From Prevotella sp. UBA3757 (GTDB lineage Bacteria > Bacteroidota > Bacteroidia > Bacteroidales > Bacteroidaceae), in the NCBI GenBank assembly GCA_002371715.1, contig DFGF01000150.1, positions 4,677-17,102 on the forward strand: a stretch of 12,426 nt of DNA. The letters run 5' to 3'. The notes under the pieces are model-generated. The model had not been told where the DNA came from, made no database searches, and saw only the letters and a list, made by a program, of their open reading frames with translations. Positions 1 through 6,277 of the stretch are shown piece after piece (the first letter of the stretch is position 1; each line of letters begins with the position of its first letter). A program made the translations under genes and the position numbers.

Positions 1-1547
1 ACCCCTACATCAACATCGACCCGGGGACGCTGAACCCCTACGAGCACGGCGAGTGCTACGTGACGGAAGACGGCTTCGAGACAGACCTGGACCTGGGACA
101 CTACGAGCGGTTCACGGGCATCCGTACCACCCGCGACAACAGCATCACCACGGGGCGCATCTACCAGACCGTCATCGACCGCGAGCGCCACGGCGACTAT
201 CTGGGCAAGACCATCCAGGTGGTGCCGCACATCACCGACGAGATTAAGCGGAGGATGCTCAGAGAAGGGAATTACGACTTCGTCATCACCGAAGTGGGCG
301 GCACCATCGGCGACATAGAGAGTGCGCCGTTCATGGAGGCCATCCGACAGTTGCGGTGGGAGCTGGGGCGGAACGCGGTGTGCGTGCATCTGACCTACGT
401 GCCCTACCTGAAGGCGGCGGATGAATTGAAGACAAAGCCGACACAGCACAGCGTTAAGGAGTTGCAAGGGATGGGCATCCAGCCCGACATCCTCGTGCTG
501 CGCACGGAGCGACACCTCGACGATGCCATGCGTCTGAAGGTAGCCTCGTTCTGTAATGTCGACCTGGAGTGCGTGGTGCAGAGCGAGGATATGCCGAGCA
601 TCTACGAGGTGCCGGTCAGTATGCAGCGGCAGGGACTCGATGCGGCTATCCTACGGAAGATGGGCATCCCCGTGGGAGAGACGCCTGCGATGAAACCGTG
701 GAACGACTTTCTGGACAAGCAGCGGAATGCTACCGCAGAGGTGGATATTGCGCTGGTAGGGAAGTACGACCTGCAGGATGCCTACAAGAGTATCCGCGAG
801 AGTCTGAACCTGGCGGGTATATATAATAATGTGAAGGCACGGCTGCACTTCGTCAATAGCGAGGGCATCACTGAAGAGACCGTCGCCGCACAATTAGAAG
901 GCATGGCGGGTGTCGTCATCTGTCCGGGGTTCGGCCAGCGGGGCATCGAAGGAAAGATTCTGGCTGCCGAATATTGCCGGACGCACGACGTGCCGACCTT
1001 CGGCATCTGCCTCGGCATGCAGATGATGGTGATAGAGTTTGGGCGGAATGTGCTGGGATGGAAGGATGCGACAAGCAGAGAGACCCTCCCCCAGCCCCTC
1101 CCTATAATGGAGGGGAGTGATTACCAAAAGCCTACCTATGTCATCGACCTGATGGAAGAGCAGAAAAACGTCACCAACATGGGCGGCACGATGCGATTAG
1201 GAGCCTACGACTGCCAGCTGCGCGAAGGCAGCAGGACAAAGGAAGCATACACGGCGGCAGCAAATTCTTCATTCTTCATTCTTCATTCTTCATTTATTAG
1301 GGAGCGTCATCGCCATCGCTATGAGTTCAACAATCAATACAGAGAGGACTACGAGGCGGCGGGCATGCACTGCGTAGGAATCAATCCTGCTGCCGACCTC
1401 GTGGAGATAGTCGAGATACCGACCCTGCGGTGGTACATCGGCACGCAGTTCCACCCCGAATACGCGTCGACGGTGCTCCACCCGCATCCGCTGTTTATGT
1501 CATTCGTCAAGGCGTGTGTTCAAGAAGAATCCGTGAAATCCGTTTAA
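1..1547 (+). CDS. pyrG: CTP synthase, 5'-truncated by window edge
   Basis: PyrG converts UTP to CTP using glutamine and ATP in the cytosol. The frame is open from base 3, where the text reads PYINIDPGTLNPYEHGE, the conserved synthetase motif, followed by DLDLGHYERF. About 43 N-terminal residues including the P-loop are therefore upstream; the GTG at 60 is not the start. 514 residues are visible. The C-terminal class I glutamine amidotransferase domain is intact: nucleophile in GICLGMQ (codon at 1008), the ERHRHRYE motif, and QFHPEY with His at 1452 and Glu at 1458. Two extra peptides encoded by DNA repeats interrupt the amidotransferase domain (TLPQPLP... at about 1081-1124 and NSSFFILHSSF at 1263-1295). 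The last residues ESVKSV and the stop lie in a 9-bp tandem repeat. All catalytic motifs are kept, so the enzyme is probably active. First visible gene of the operon, 17 bp before purF. Confidence 0.97.
   Translation, partial: PYINIDPGTLNPYEHGECYVTEDGFETDLDLGHYERFTGIRTTRDNSITTGRIYQTVIDRERHGDYLGKTIQVVPHITDEIKRRMLREGNYDFVITEVGGTIGDIESAPFMEAIRQLRWELGRNAVCVHLTYVPYLKAADELKTKPTQHSVKELQGMGIQPDILVLRTERHLDDAMRLKVASFCNVDLECVVQSEDMPSIYEVPVSMQRQGLDAAILRKMGIPVGETPAMKPWNDFLDKQRNATAEVDIALVGKYDLQDAYKSIRESLNLAGIYNNVKARLHFVNSEGITEETVAAQLEGMAGVVICPGFGQRGIEGKILAAEYCRTHDVPTFGICLGMQMMVIEFGRNVLGWKDATSRETLPQPLPIMEGSDYQKPTYVIDLMEEQKNVTNMGGTMRLGAYDCQLREGSRTKEAYTAAANSSFFILHSSFIRERHRHRYEFNNQYREDYEAAGMHCVGINPAADLVEIVEIPTLRWYIGTQFHPEYASTVLHPHPLFMSFVKACVQEESVKSV
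1081..1124 (+). repeat. C/G-rich palindromic element, single left arm, in frame in pyrG
   Basis: A 44-bp element that starts AGACCCTCCCCC and ends GGGGAGTGATTAC. It contains a small hairpin (CCCCTCC at 1095-1101 with GGAGGGG at 1109-1115). C-runs of 3, 5, 4 and 3 at 1084-1102 make a canonical G-quadruplex motif on the - strand. It encodes TLPQPLPIMEGSDY, absent from ordinary PyrG, about 25 residues after the catalytic Cys. Same length and reading phase as the left arms in carA and asnB. I find no partner right arm in pyrG. Confidence 0.85.
1252..1294 (+). repeat. ATTCTTC x4 heptad array with shared left flank, in pyrG
   Basis: Four perfect ATTCTTC units occupy 1264-1291. The translated product NSSFFILHSSF sits between the GAYDCQL region and the ERHRHRYE motif, where other PyrGs have a short loop. 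The left flank CGGCGGCAGCAA (1252-1263) is also present before the carA copy, so the shared segment is about 43 bp with two differences. The array is longer than the loop it replaces and its sequence is unlike the surrounding GC-rich codons. Confidence 0.9.
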
Positions 1548-1554
1548 TCCGTGG
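1528..1554 (+). repeat. 9-bp tandem repeat (AATCCGTGA-type) x3 over the pyrG stop codon
   Basis: Three units, AATCCGTGA, AATCCGTTT and AATCCGTGG, run head to tail. They encode the last residues of PyrG (ESVKSV). The TAA stop (1545-1547) forms at the junction of units two and three. The repeat fills most of the gap to purF. Confidence 0.8.
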
Positions 1555-1564
1555 TTGAGATAAT

Positions 1565-3301
1565 ATGGAACAGCTAAAACATGAATGTGGCGTGGCGATG
1601 ATTCGCCTGTTGAAGCCTTTGGAGTACTACGAACGGAAGTACGGCACATGGGCGTGGGGCTTCAATAAGCTCTACCTGATGATGGAGAAGCAGCACAACC
1701 GCGGACAGGAGGGTGCGGGCATCGCCTCGGTGAGTCTGACCAACAAGCCCGGCACGGAGTATATGTTCCGCGAGAAAGCCGAGGGCAAGGACGCCATCAC
1801 TGAGATTTTTTCCCGCGTCACCGAGGCGATGGCGGGTGAACTGCTGATGGGCCACCTGCGCTACTCGACGACTGGCAAGAGCGGACTGACGTTTGTGCAT
1901 CCCTTTCTGCGCCGCAACAACTGGCGGGCCAAGAATCTCTGCCTGTGCGGCAATTTCAACATGACCAATATCGACGAGGTCTTTTCTTTCCTGACCAGTC
2001 AAGGACAGTCGCCGCGCATCTACGGCGACTCGTATATCACGCTCGAACTGATGGGCCACCGGCTGGACCGCGAGGTGGAGCGCCTCTATGCCGAGGCCAA
2101 GGAGCAGGGACTGGAGGGCACAGCCATCACCGACTATATCGACAACCACGTGGAGATGTCCAATGTGCTGAAGAGCACGATGAGCCATTACGACGGCGGC
2201 TACGTGATGTGCGGACTGACCGGCTCGGGCGAGATGTTCGCCGTGCGCGACCCGTGGGGCATCCGTCCGGCGTTCTGGTATCAGGATGACGAGGTCATCG
2301 CCGTGGCCAGCGAACGCCCGGTGCTGCAAACCACCTTCAACCTTCAAGCGCAAAATGTTCGCGAACTATTGCCCGGTCAAGCGCTCATCGTGCGGAAGAT
2401 TGGCAAGAGCCATCTGGAGCAGATTATGCCCGCACAGCAGTTGAGTGCCTGTAGTTTTGAGCGCATTTACTTCAGCCGCGGCTCCGACCGCGACATATAT
2501 CAAGAGCGGAAGCGACTGGGCGAGCAATTGACACCCGCCATCATGCGGGCCATTGACGACGACGTAGCCAACACTATTTTTTCATATATTCCCAACACTG
2601 CCGAGGTTGCCTTCTACGGCATGACCGACGGCATTCGCAAGCAGAACCATGACGTCCGCATCGAAAAGGTCGTCTGGAAAGACATCAAGCTCCGCACCTT
2701 TATTTCAGACGGTGCGGAGCGCAACGACCTGGCGGCCCACGTCTACGACATCACCTACGGTTCGCTGCGCCCCTACGAGGACAACCTCGTCATCATCGAT
2801 GACTCGATAGTTCGCGGCACTACGCTCAGGGAGAGCATCTTCAAGATTCTCGATCGCCTGCACCCCAAGAAGATTGTGATGGTCAGCTCGTCGCCACAGA
2901 TTCGCTATCCTGACTACTACGGCATCGACATGTCGCACTTAGAGGAGCTCTGTGCCTTTCGTGCCGCCATTGCCCTCATTCAGGAGCGTGGTATGCAGCA
3001 CCTCATAACCGGTGTGTACAAGAAATGTAAAGAGAGCGTGGCGGAAAACCACGTGCGAGCCATCTATGCGCCCTTTACGGTGGAGGAGATTAACGATAAG
3101 ATTGTCGAGATGCTGCGACCCGACGGGATGGAGGCACCCGTCGAACTGGTGTTCCAGAGCATCGAGGGCTTGCACAAGGCCTGCCCCAACCATCCGGGCG
3201 ACTGGTACTTCACGGGGCATTATCCCACGCCTGGCGGCATGCGCCTTTGCAATGAGGCTTTTGTAAACTATGTAGAGAACGTATTGAAATTGCAATTATA
3301 A
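1565..3301 (+). CDS. purF: PurF-family amidophosphoribosyltransferase, divergent form
   Basis: Predicted to transfer glutamine-derived ammonia to PRPP, the first step of purine synthesis, in the cytosol. The N-terminal class II amidotransferase domain starts with MEQLKHECGVA: Cys8 would be the nucleophile after removal of a seven-residue leader, as in PurFs with a propeptide. Other visible motifs are HNRGQEGAGIAS, GHLRYSTTG, CGNFN and GDSYITLEL. The phosphoribosyltransferase domain has VIIDDSIVRGTT (residues 409-420), the PRPP-binding motif. Two parts differ from canonical PurF: an insertion of about 20 residues after CGVAMIRL (including YYERKYGTWAWGF), and a flexible loop reading KVVWKDIKLRTF where KNRYxGRTF is usual. 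I see no Fe-S cysteine cluster at the C-terminus. 578 aa, longer than the roughly 500 of E. coli PurF. The stop overlaps the carA start by one base (TAATG), implying translational coupling. It carries none of the repeats found in its neighbours. Family is certain; whether it is the main PurF or a paralogue is not. Confidence 0.9.
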   Translation: MEQLKHECGVAMIRLLKPLEYYERKYGTWAWGFNKLYLMMEKQHNRGQEGAGIASVSLTNKPGTEYMFREKAEGKDAITEIFSRVTEAMAGELLMGHLRYSTTGKSGLTFVHPFLRRNNWRAKNLCLCGNFNMTNIDEVFSFLTSQGQSPRIYGDSYITLELMGHRLDREVERLYAEAKEQGLEGTAITDYIDNHVEMSNVLKSTMSHYDGGYVMCGLTGSGEMFAVRDPWGIRPAFWYQDDEVIAVASERPVLQTTFNLQAQNVRELLPGQALIVRKIGKSHLEQIMPAQQLSACSFERIYFSRGSDRDIYQERKRLGEQLTPAIMRAIDDDVANTIFSYIPNTAEVAFYGMTDGIRKQNHDVRIEKVVWKDIKLRTFISDGAERNDLAAHVYDITYGSLRPYEDNLVIIDDSIVRGTTLRESIFKILDRLHPKKIVMVSSSPQIRYPDYYGIDMSHLEELCAFRAAIALIQERGMQHLITGVYKKCKESVAENHVRAIYAPFTVEEINDKIVEMLRPDGMEAPVELVFQSIEGLHKACPNHPGDWYFTGHYPTPGGMRLCNEAFVNYVENVLKLQL

Positions 3302-4557
3302 TGAGAACAGCAAAACTGATACTCGAGGACGGGACTGAGTTCTGCGGCTGGTCGTTCGGCTATGAAGCCGAGACACAGGGCGAGGTAGTGTTCAATACAG
3401 CCATGACGGGTTACCCCGAAAGTATGACCGACCCCAGCTATGCCGGGCAGATACTGGTAAGCACATTCCCGCTGATAGGTAACTACGGCGTGCCCGATAC
3501 TGGCATGGGCCGAGACGGTCTGCCCCTGTTTATGGAGAGCGACCAGATTCATGTCAAAGCATTGGTGGTGGCCGACTATAGCGAGCAGTATTCACACTGG
3601 AATGCTAAGGAAAGTCTGGCCAACTGGCTGAAGCGCGAGAAAATTCCCGCCATCACGGGCATCGACACGCGGCGGCTGACCAAGATGCTCCGCGAGCATG
3701 GCGTGATGATGGGAAGGATAGAGACCCACCCCCAACCCCTCCCTGCGAGGGAGGGGAGTGATTACCTTCAGGACTACGGAAGCGTAAACTGGGTGAAGGA
3801 AGTGAGCTGTAAGGAGGTGATTACTTATAAGCCTGAAACAGCGGCGGCAGCAAATTCTTCATGCTTCACTCTTCATTCTTCATTTCCACGAGTGGTGCTG
3901 GTCGATTGCGGCGTGAAGGCCAACATCATCCGCTGCCTCATTAATCGAGGCATAGAGGTGGTGCGCGTGCCGTGGGACTACGACTTCAATCAGTTGGAGT
4001 TCGACGGCCTGTTCTTGGCCAACGGCCCTGGCGACCCGGAACAATGTGAGAAGACGGTGGAGCACATCCGCACATTCCTAAAAAAGGAAATGGCCAAGAC
4101 TATCTACTCCCCTCCCTCGCAGGGAGAGGACGGGGGTGGGTCTGTCCGTCCCTTGATGGGCATCTGTCTGGGCAACCAACTGCTGGCTCGTGCCACAGGA
4201 GCTAAAACCTATAAGCTGAAGTACGGTCACCGCTCGCACAACCAGCCTGTCATGATGGTTAATGGTTCAGGGTGCATGGTTCACGAGTCCGCAATCGCTG
4301 ACCATGAACCGTTAACCATGAACCATAGATGTTTCATCACCTCGCAGAACCATGGTTATGCCGTGGACGAAAAGACACTGCCTACAGACTGGGAACCGCT
4401 CTTCATCAATATGAACGACGGCTCTAACGAGGGCATCCGCCACAAGACGCGCCCTTGGTTCTCGGCACAGTTTCATCCAGAGGCCTGTTCTGGGCCGACA
4501 GATACTGAATTCTTATTTGATGACTATGTTAAATTGCTGAAAAATGGAAATAGTTAA
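3301..4557 (+). CDS. carA: carbamoyl-phosphate synthase small (glutaminase) subunit
   Basis: CarA hydrolyses glutamine and passes ammonia to CarB for carbamoyl phosphate, used in pyrimidine and arginine synthesis. The N-terminal CarA domain is clear (EVVFNTAMTGYPESMTDPSYAGQI; GIDTRRLTKMLREHG). The class I amidotransferase domain begins at VLVDCGVKANI; the nucleophile is Cys289 in GICLGNQLLA, and His392 and Glu394 lie in FHPEA. At 418 aa it is about 35 residues longer than the E. coli protein (382). The excess is explained by four repeat-encoded insertions: THPQPLPAREGSDY (about 141-155), NSSCFTLHSSF (about 185-195), a right palindrome arm (about 267-281), and an inverted heptad segment (about 319-342) between GHRSHNQPV and CFITSQNHGYAVDE. 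The third ends seven residues before Cys289. The start overlaps the purF stop by one base and the end overlaps carB by 14 bases, both signs of coupling. Confidence 0.96.
   Translation: MRTAKLILEDGTEFCGWSFGYEAETQGEVVFNTAMTGYPESMTDPSYAGQILVSTFPLIGNYGVPDTGMGRDGLPLFMESDQIHVKALVVADYSEQYSHWNAKESLANWLKREKIPAITGIDTRRLTKMLREHGVMMGRIETHPQPLPAREGSDYLQDYGSVNWVKEVSCKEVITYKPETAAAANSSCFTLHSSFPRVVLVDCGVKANIIRCLINRGIEVVRVPWDYDFNQLEFDGLFLANGPGDPEQCEKTVEHIRTFLKKEMAKTIYSPPSQGEDGGGSVRPLMGICLGNQLLARATGAKTYKLKYGHRSHNQPVMMVNGSGCMVHESAIADHEPLTMNHRCFITSQNHGYAVDEKTLPTDWEPLFINMNDGSNEGIRHKTRPWFSAQFHPEACSGPTDTEFLFDDYVKLLKNGNS
3722..3765 (+). repeat. C/G-rich palindromic element, left arm, in frame in carA
   Basis: A 44-bp arm, same length and reading phase as the pyrG and asnB arms. 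It reads AGACCCACCCCC at the start, where pyrG and asnB have AGACCCTCCCCC, and its core is CCCTGCGAGGGAGGGGAGT. C-runs at 3725-3743 give a - strand G-quadruplex motif. It encodes THPQPLPAREGSDY after the conserved HGVMMGRI of CarA. It pairs with the right arm at 4106-4143 over 35 of 38 positions. Confidence 0.88.
3842..3884 (+). repeat. ATTCTTC x4 heptad array with shared left flank, in carA
   Basis: Four heptads at 3854-3881: ATTCTTC, ATGCTTC, ACTCTTC, ATTCTTC. The flank CGGCGGCAGCAA at 3842-3853 is shared with pyrG. It encodes NSSCFTLHSSF in the linker just before the amidotransferase domain (PRVVLVDCGVKANI). The two changed units suggest this copy is older than those in pyrG and carB, or has drifted. 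Confidence 0.88.
4099..4143 (+). repeat. C/G-rich palindromic element, right arm (inverted), in carA
   Basis: Inverse complement of the arm at 3722-3765, with the same private core and the same A in GACCCA. It begins ACTATCTACTCCCC, a tail shared with the asnB right arm but different from left-arm tails. It encodes IYSPPSQGEDGGGS directly before PLMGICLGNQ. The G-runs are GGG, GAGG, GGGGG, GGG (4122-4140), so the second run is broken and the quadruplex motif on the sense strand is lost. Confidence 0.85.
4255..4326 (+). repeat. Inverted pair of ATGGTTM heptad arrays (4 + 4 units) in carA
   Basis: Direct array 4255-4282: ATGGTTA, ATGGTTC, AGGGTGC, ATGGTTC. A 16-bp spacer follows, then an inverted array 4299-4326: TGACCAT, GAACCGT, TAACCAT, GAACCAT. 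Each side is four units in perfect 7-bp register. The translated insertion (VNGSGCMVHESAIADHEPL and following) lies between GHRSHNQPV and CFITSQNHGYAVDE, where normal CarA has only a few residues. The two arrays could form a stem of up to 28 bp with mismatches. Confidence 0.85.
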
Positions 4558-6265
4558 GAAAGTATTGCTGCTTGGTTCCGGAGCCTTGAAGATAGGACAG
4601 GCCGGGGAGTTCGACTATAGTGGTGCGCAGGCACTGAAAGCATTGAAAGAGGAAGGCATCCACTCCGTGCTCATTAATCCGAACATTGCCACGGTGCAGA
4701 CTTCGCAGAAAGACGACGAGGTGCAGGCACAGGCCGTGGCCGATACCGTCTACTTCCAACCCGTCACGCCTGAGTTTGTGGAGCGCGTCATCGAGAAAGA
4801 GCGTCCCGACGGCATCCTGCTCTCGTTTGGCGGACAGACGGCGCTCAACTGTGGCGTGGAGTTATATAGGAAAGGTGTGCTGCAAAAATATGGCGTCCGC
4901 GTGCTGGGCACCCCCGTTCAGGCCATCATCGACACCGAGGACCGCGACCTCTTCGTCCGCCGACTCGACGAGATAGGCGTCAAGACGATTAAGAGCGAGG
5001 CCTGCACCACAATAGATGAGGTGCAACGGGCAGCCCACTCGTTGGGGTTCCCCGTCATCCTCCGTGCCGCCTACGCCCTCGGAGGACTGGGCAGCGGTTT
5101 CTGTGACAACGACACCGAACTGCTGGCACAGGCCGAAGAGGCTTTCTCGTTCTCGCCGCAGGTGCTGGTGGAGAAGTCGCTGAAGGGTTGGAAGGAGATA
5201 GAGTACGAGGTGGTGCGCGACCAGTACGACAACTGCATCACCGTCTGCAACATGGAGAACCTCGACCCCCTGGGCATCCATACCGGCGAGTCGATAGTGG
5301 TGGCACCGAGTCAGACGCTCACTAACAGCGAGTACCACAAACTTCGCGCCCTGGCCATCAGGATTATACGCCATATCGGCATCGTGGGCGAGTGCAACGT
5401 GCAATACGCCCTTGACCCTGACTCTGAGGACTATCGAGTCATAGAGGTCAATGCCCGCCTGTCACGCTCATCTGCCTTAGCCAGCAAGGCCACCGGCTAC
5501 CCACTGGCCTTCGTCGCTGCCAAGTTAGGACTGGGCTACGGGCTATTCGACCTGAAAAACTCAGTCACCAAGACCACCTCGGCCTTCTTTGAACCAGCCC
5601 TCGACTACGTGGTCGTCAAGATACCGCGCTGGGATCTCACCAAGTTCCATGGTGTCAGTCGCGAACTCGGCTCTTCGATGAAAAGTGTCGGTGAGGTGAT
5701 GGCCATCGGTCGCACCTTCGAGGAAGCATTGCAGAAGGGCCTGCGCATGATAGGCCAGGGTATGCACGGCTTCGTGGAGAACCACTTTGATAATTCTTCA
5801 TTCTTCATTCTTCATTCTTCATTAAAAAAGCCTACCGACATGCGCATCTTCGCCGTGTCGAAGGCACTGAAGACAGGCTACAGCGTGGAGCAGATACACC
5901 GGCTGACGATGATAGACCGCTGGTTCCTGCAAAAACTGAAGCACATCGTCGACATTGACATGCAACTGAAAGAGCTGTCGCTACTGTGCGAGATTTCCGA
6001 GTGGATGGAGCCCAGTGAGTTCTTGGAGTATCTGCGCTCGCCCGAGATATTCCCATTGCTCCGTGCCGCTAAGGTCTATGGCTTCAGCGACTTCCAGATA
6101 GCCCGTGCCATCGGCCTGGAGCAGCGCATGAAGATGGAGCAGGCCGGTCTCACCGTTCGCAAATGGCGCAAAGAGTTGGGACTCGTGCCCGTCGTTAATC
6201 AGATAGACACGCTTGCTGCCGAGTATCCGGCTCAGACTAATTACTTGTATTTGTCGTACCTTTAA
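4544..6265 (+). CDS. carB: carbamoyl-phosphate synthase large subunit, N-terminal half only
   Basis: Full CarB makes carbamoyl phosphate from bicarbonate, ammonia and two ATP with two tandem synthetase halves. This ORF holds the first half: Rossmann-like start (VLLLGSGALKIGQAGEFDYSG), ATP-grasp carboxyphosphate domain to about residue 410 (RAAYALGGLGSGF, EVNARLSRSSALASKATGYP, MKSVGEVMAIGRTFEEALQK), then the oligomerisation domain (PTDMRIF to VNQIDTLAAEYPAQTNYLYLSYL). It stops exactly where the second synthetase half should start; 573 aa against about 1070 in the family. No remnant fits in the 12 bases before asnB. Wording such as NPNIATVQTSQ, FGGQTALNCGVEL and KSLKGWKEIEYEVVRD recalls eukaryotic CAD/CPS1 more than E. 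coli CarB. A repeat peptide NSSFFILHSSL (residues 417-427) sits in the linker between domains. Overlaps carA by 14 bases. It may work as a homodimer, with a separate second-half gene, or be a deletion or assembly error. Confidence 0.9.
   Translation: MEIVKKVLLLGSGALKIGQAGEFDYSGAQALKALKEEGIHSVLINPNIATVQTSQKDDEVQAQAVADTVYFQPVTPEFVERVIEKERPDGILLSFGGQTALNCGVELYRKGVLQKYGVRVLGTPVQAIIDTEDRDLFVRRLDEIGVKTIKSEACTTIDEVQRAAHSLGFPVILRAAYALGGLGSGFCDNDTELLAQAEEAFSFSPQVLVEKSLKGWKEIEYEVVRDQYDNCITVCNMENLDPLGIHTGESIVVAPSQTLTNSEYHKLRALAIRIIRHIGIVGECNVQYALDPDSEDYRVIEVNARLSRSSALASKATGYPLAFVAAKLGLGYGLFDLKNSVTKTTSAFFEPALDYVVVKIPRWDLTKFHGVSRELGSSMKSVGEVMAIGRTFEEALQKGLRMIGQGMHGFVENHFDNSSFFILHSSLKKPTDMRIFAVSKALKTGYSVEQIHRLTMIDRWFLQKLKHIVDIDMQLKELSLLCEISEWMEPSEFLEYLRSPEIFPLLRAAKVYGFSDFQIARAIGLEQRMKMEQAGLTVRKWRKELGLVPVVNQIDTLAAEYPAQTNYLYLSYL
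5792..5823 (+). repeat. ATTCTTC x4 heptad array in carB
   Basis: Four perfect ATTCTTC units at 5793-5820, preceded by A and followed by ATT. It encodes NSSFFILHSSL in the same reading phase and length as the pyrG and carA copies. The flank CGGCGGCAGCAA of those copies is absent here. It lies in the linker between the carboxyphosphate domain and the oligomerisation domain (KPTDMRIF). Confidence 0.9.
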
Positions 6266-6277
6266 AAATAAATAGTT

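Noticed and set aside
60..62. GTG as the start of pyrG
   Set aside because: The same frame is open to the left edge of the window and encodes conserved PyrG sequence (PYINIDPGTLNPYEHGE), so the gene begins upstream.
1574..2353. Open frame of 259 codons on the - strand opposite purF
   Set aside because: A complement shadow of the purF coding sequence with no recognisable motif.
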